Assembly: GCA_025594325.1 (NCBI GenBank)
Contig: JANHCV010000005.1
Location: forward strand, 709,501-773,500
Direction: 5' to 3'
Source: Blastocladiella emersonii ATCC 22665
Lineage: Eukaryota; Blastocladiomycota; Blastocladiomycetes; Blastocladiales; Blastocladiaceae
Length of the DNA stretch: 64,000 nt
The position numbers and the translations under genes were made by a program. Each line of letters starts with the position of its first letter. The first letter of the stretch is position 1. Below the pieces are notes generated by a model that worked only from the letters and a program-made list of their open reading frames with translations, was not told where the DNA came from and did not search any database. Positions 63,632 to 64,000 of the stretch are shown here, piece after piece.

Positions 63632-63988
63632 ATGCTAGACCACAGCGACGCGGCCGCTTCCTCAGACGCGCGTAACAAGCACTTGGTGGCCGCATTCTCG
63701 CGGCACAAGGACATCTTCTTGAGCGCGGTCAAGGCCAGCAGTGGCAGTGCGCGACCCCGTCTGCACGCCGCCATCTGGACCGTGATCTTGACCAACGAGT
63801 ACCTCGACCTCCGCGCGCTTCGTTCGACCTACTCGCCAAACTTGGGCCGTCTCACTCGCCTTGGTCCGCCGATCACGGCGATGGCCGAATGGCTTGATCG
63901 CTTTGACGTGTACCGCGGCGCCGTCGCAATGGCGTTTCCGTGGCGCGCCAGGGAGCTGGCCGACCACGTCCAGCATGCCGCCAAGTAA
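63632..63988 (+). CDS. Possible hypothetical protein near the window end
   Basis: A 118-codon frame with reasonable codon choice (LHAAIWTVILTNEYLDLRAL, MAEWLDRFDVYRGAVAMAF). No ATG-supported start is certain and an intron upstream is possible. An overlapping minus-strand frame is the competing interpretation. No family is recognised. Confidence 0.25.
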   Translation: MLDHSDAAASSDARNKHLVAAFSRHKDIFLSAVKASSGSARPRLHAAIWTVILTNEYLDLRALRSTYSPNLGRLTRLGPPITAMAEWLDRFDVYRGAVAMAFPWRARELADHVQHAAK

Positions 63989-64000
63989 GCGGATCGACCC

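Noticed and set aside
63343-63795. Minus-strand helical frame as another F-box-like family member
   Set aside because: No alignable block with the 10-16 kb copies could be found by eye, and it overlaps a competing plus-strand frame.

Overview
The window looks like chromosomal DNA of a GC-rich fungus. Genes are densely packed on both strands, intergenic gaps are often under 100 bp, and most genes carry one to four introns of 54-87 bp that usually start GTACG or GTRYG and end in TAG. The gene set (ZW10, SPT4, DPH1, RVB1/RUVBL1, RCC1, eIF3m, CDC50, PPN1-type endopolyphosphatase, a GT90/CAP10 glycosyltransferase, malonyl-CoA decarboxylase) fits a fungus. An early-diverging zoosporic lineage such as Blastocladiomycota is my guess, not something the sequence proves.

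Layout. 0-10 kb is a housekeeping block: a kelch-BTB protein, an EH-domain protein, ZW10, a small basic mitochondrial-type protein, a CDC50 flippase subunit and a fatty acid desaturase. 10-16 kb holds a lineage-specific family with an F-box-like N-terminus: one intact spliced gene, a C-terminal fragment and a full-length pseudogene with one TGA, one TAA and one TAG in the original frame. 16-26 kb carries membrane and secretory genes (HGSNAT-like acyltransferase, GT90 enzyme, membrane-anchored SH3 protein, two small related four-helix membrane proteins, and a frameshifted kelch-like type I membrane protein).

26-36 kb is a decayed region. It contains a broken second copy of the PPN1 gene end, a Helitron-like PIF1 helicase/DUF6570 gene split by a 5'-truncated non-LTR retrotransposon with a 16-bp target-site duplication, a divergent SKP1, and two NYN-like nuclease-type paralogues of which one is frameshifted. 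The duplicated pair 'four-helix gene + PPN1' has decayed reciprocally: the copy at 25.6-26.6 kb keeps only the membrane gene and the copy at 35.7-37.4 kb keeps only PPN1.

36-52 kb is again housekeeping: PPN1, DPH1, mitochondrial thioredoxin, SPT4, coiled-coil and 7-TM proteins, MLYCD, a CAP-Gly/EF-hand chimera, eIF3m and a neuferricin-type cytochrome b5 protein. 52-63 kb has RVB1 and RCC1 between two genes that stand apart. Both have long gene-free upstream regions, no introns, strong codon bias and signal peptides. They encode repeat-rich secreted proteins that share TTPAGYGKD-type repeats and a C-terminal S-F-Y: one is a CAP/PR-1 protein, the other has two very acidic blocks with regularly spaced cysteines. 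With the CAP-Gly/EF-hand chimera, these are the best candidates for undescribed biology here.

The palindrome GACGCGTC (it contains ACGCGT, the MluI cell-cycle box core) occurs at least 11 times outside coding exons, several times inside short divergent promoters.
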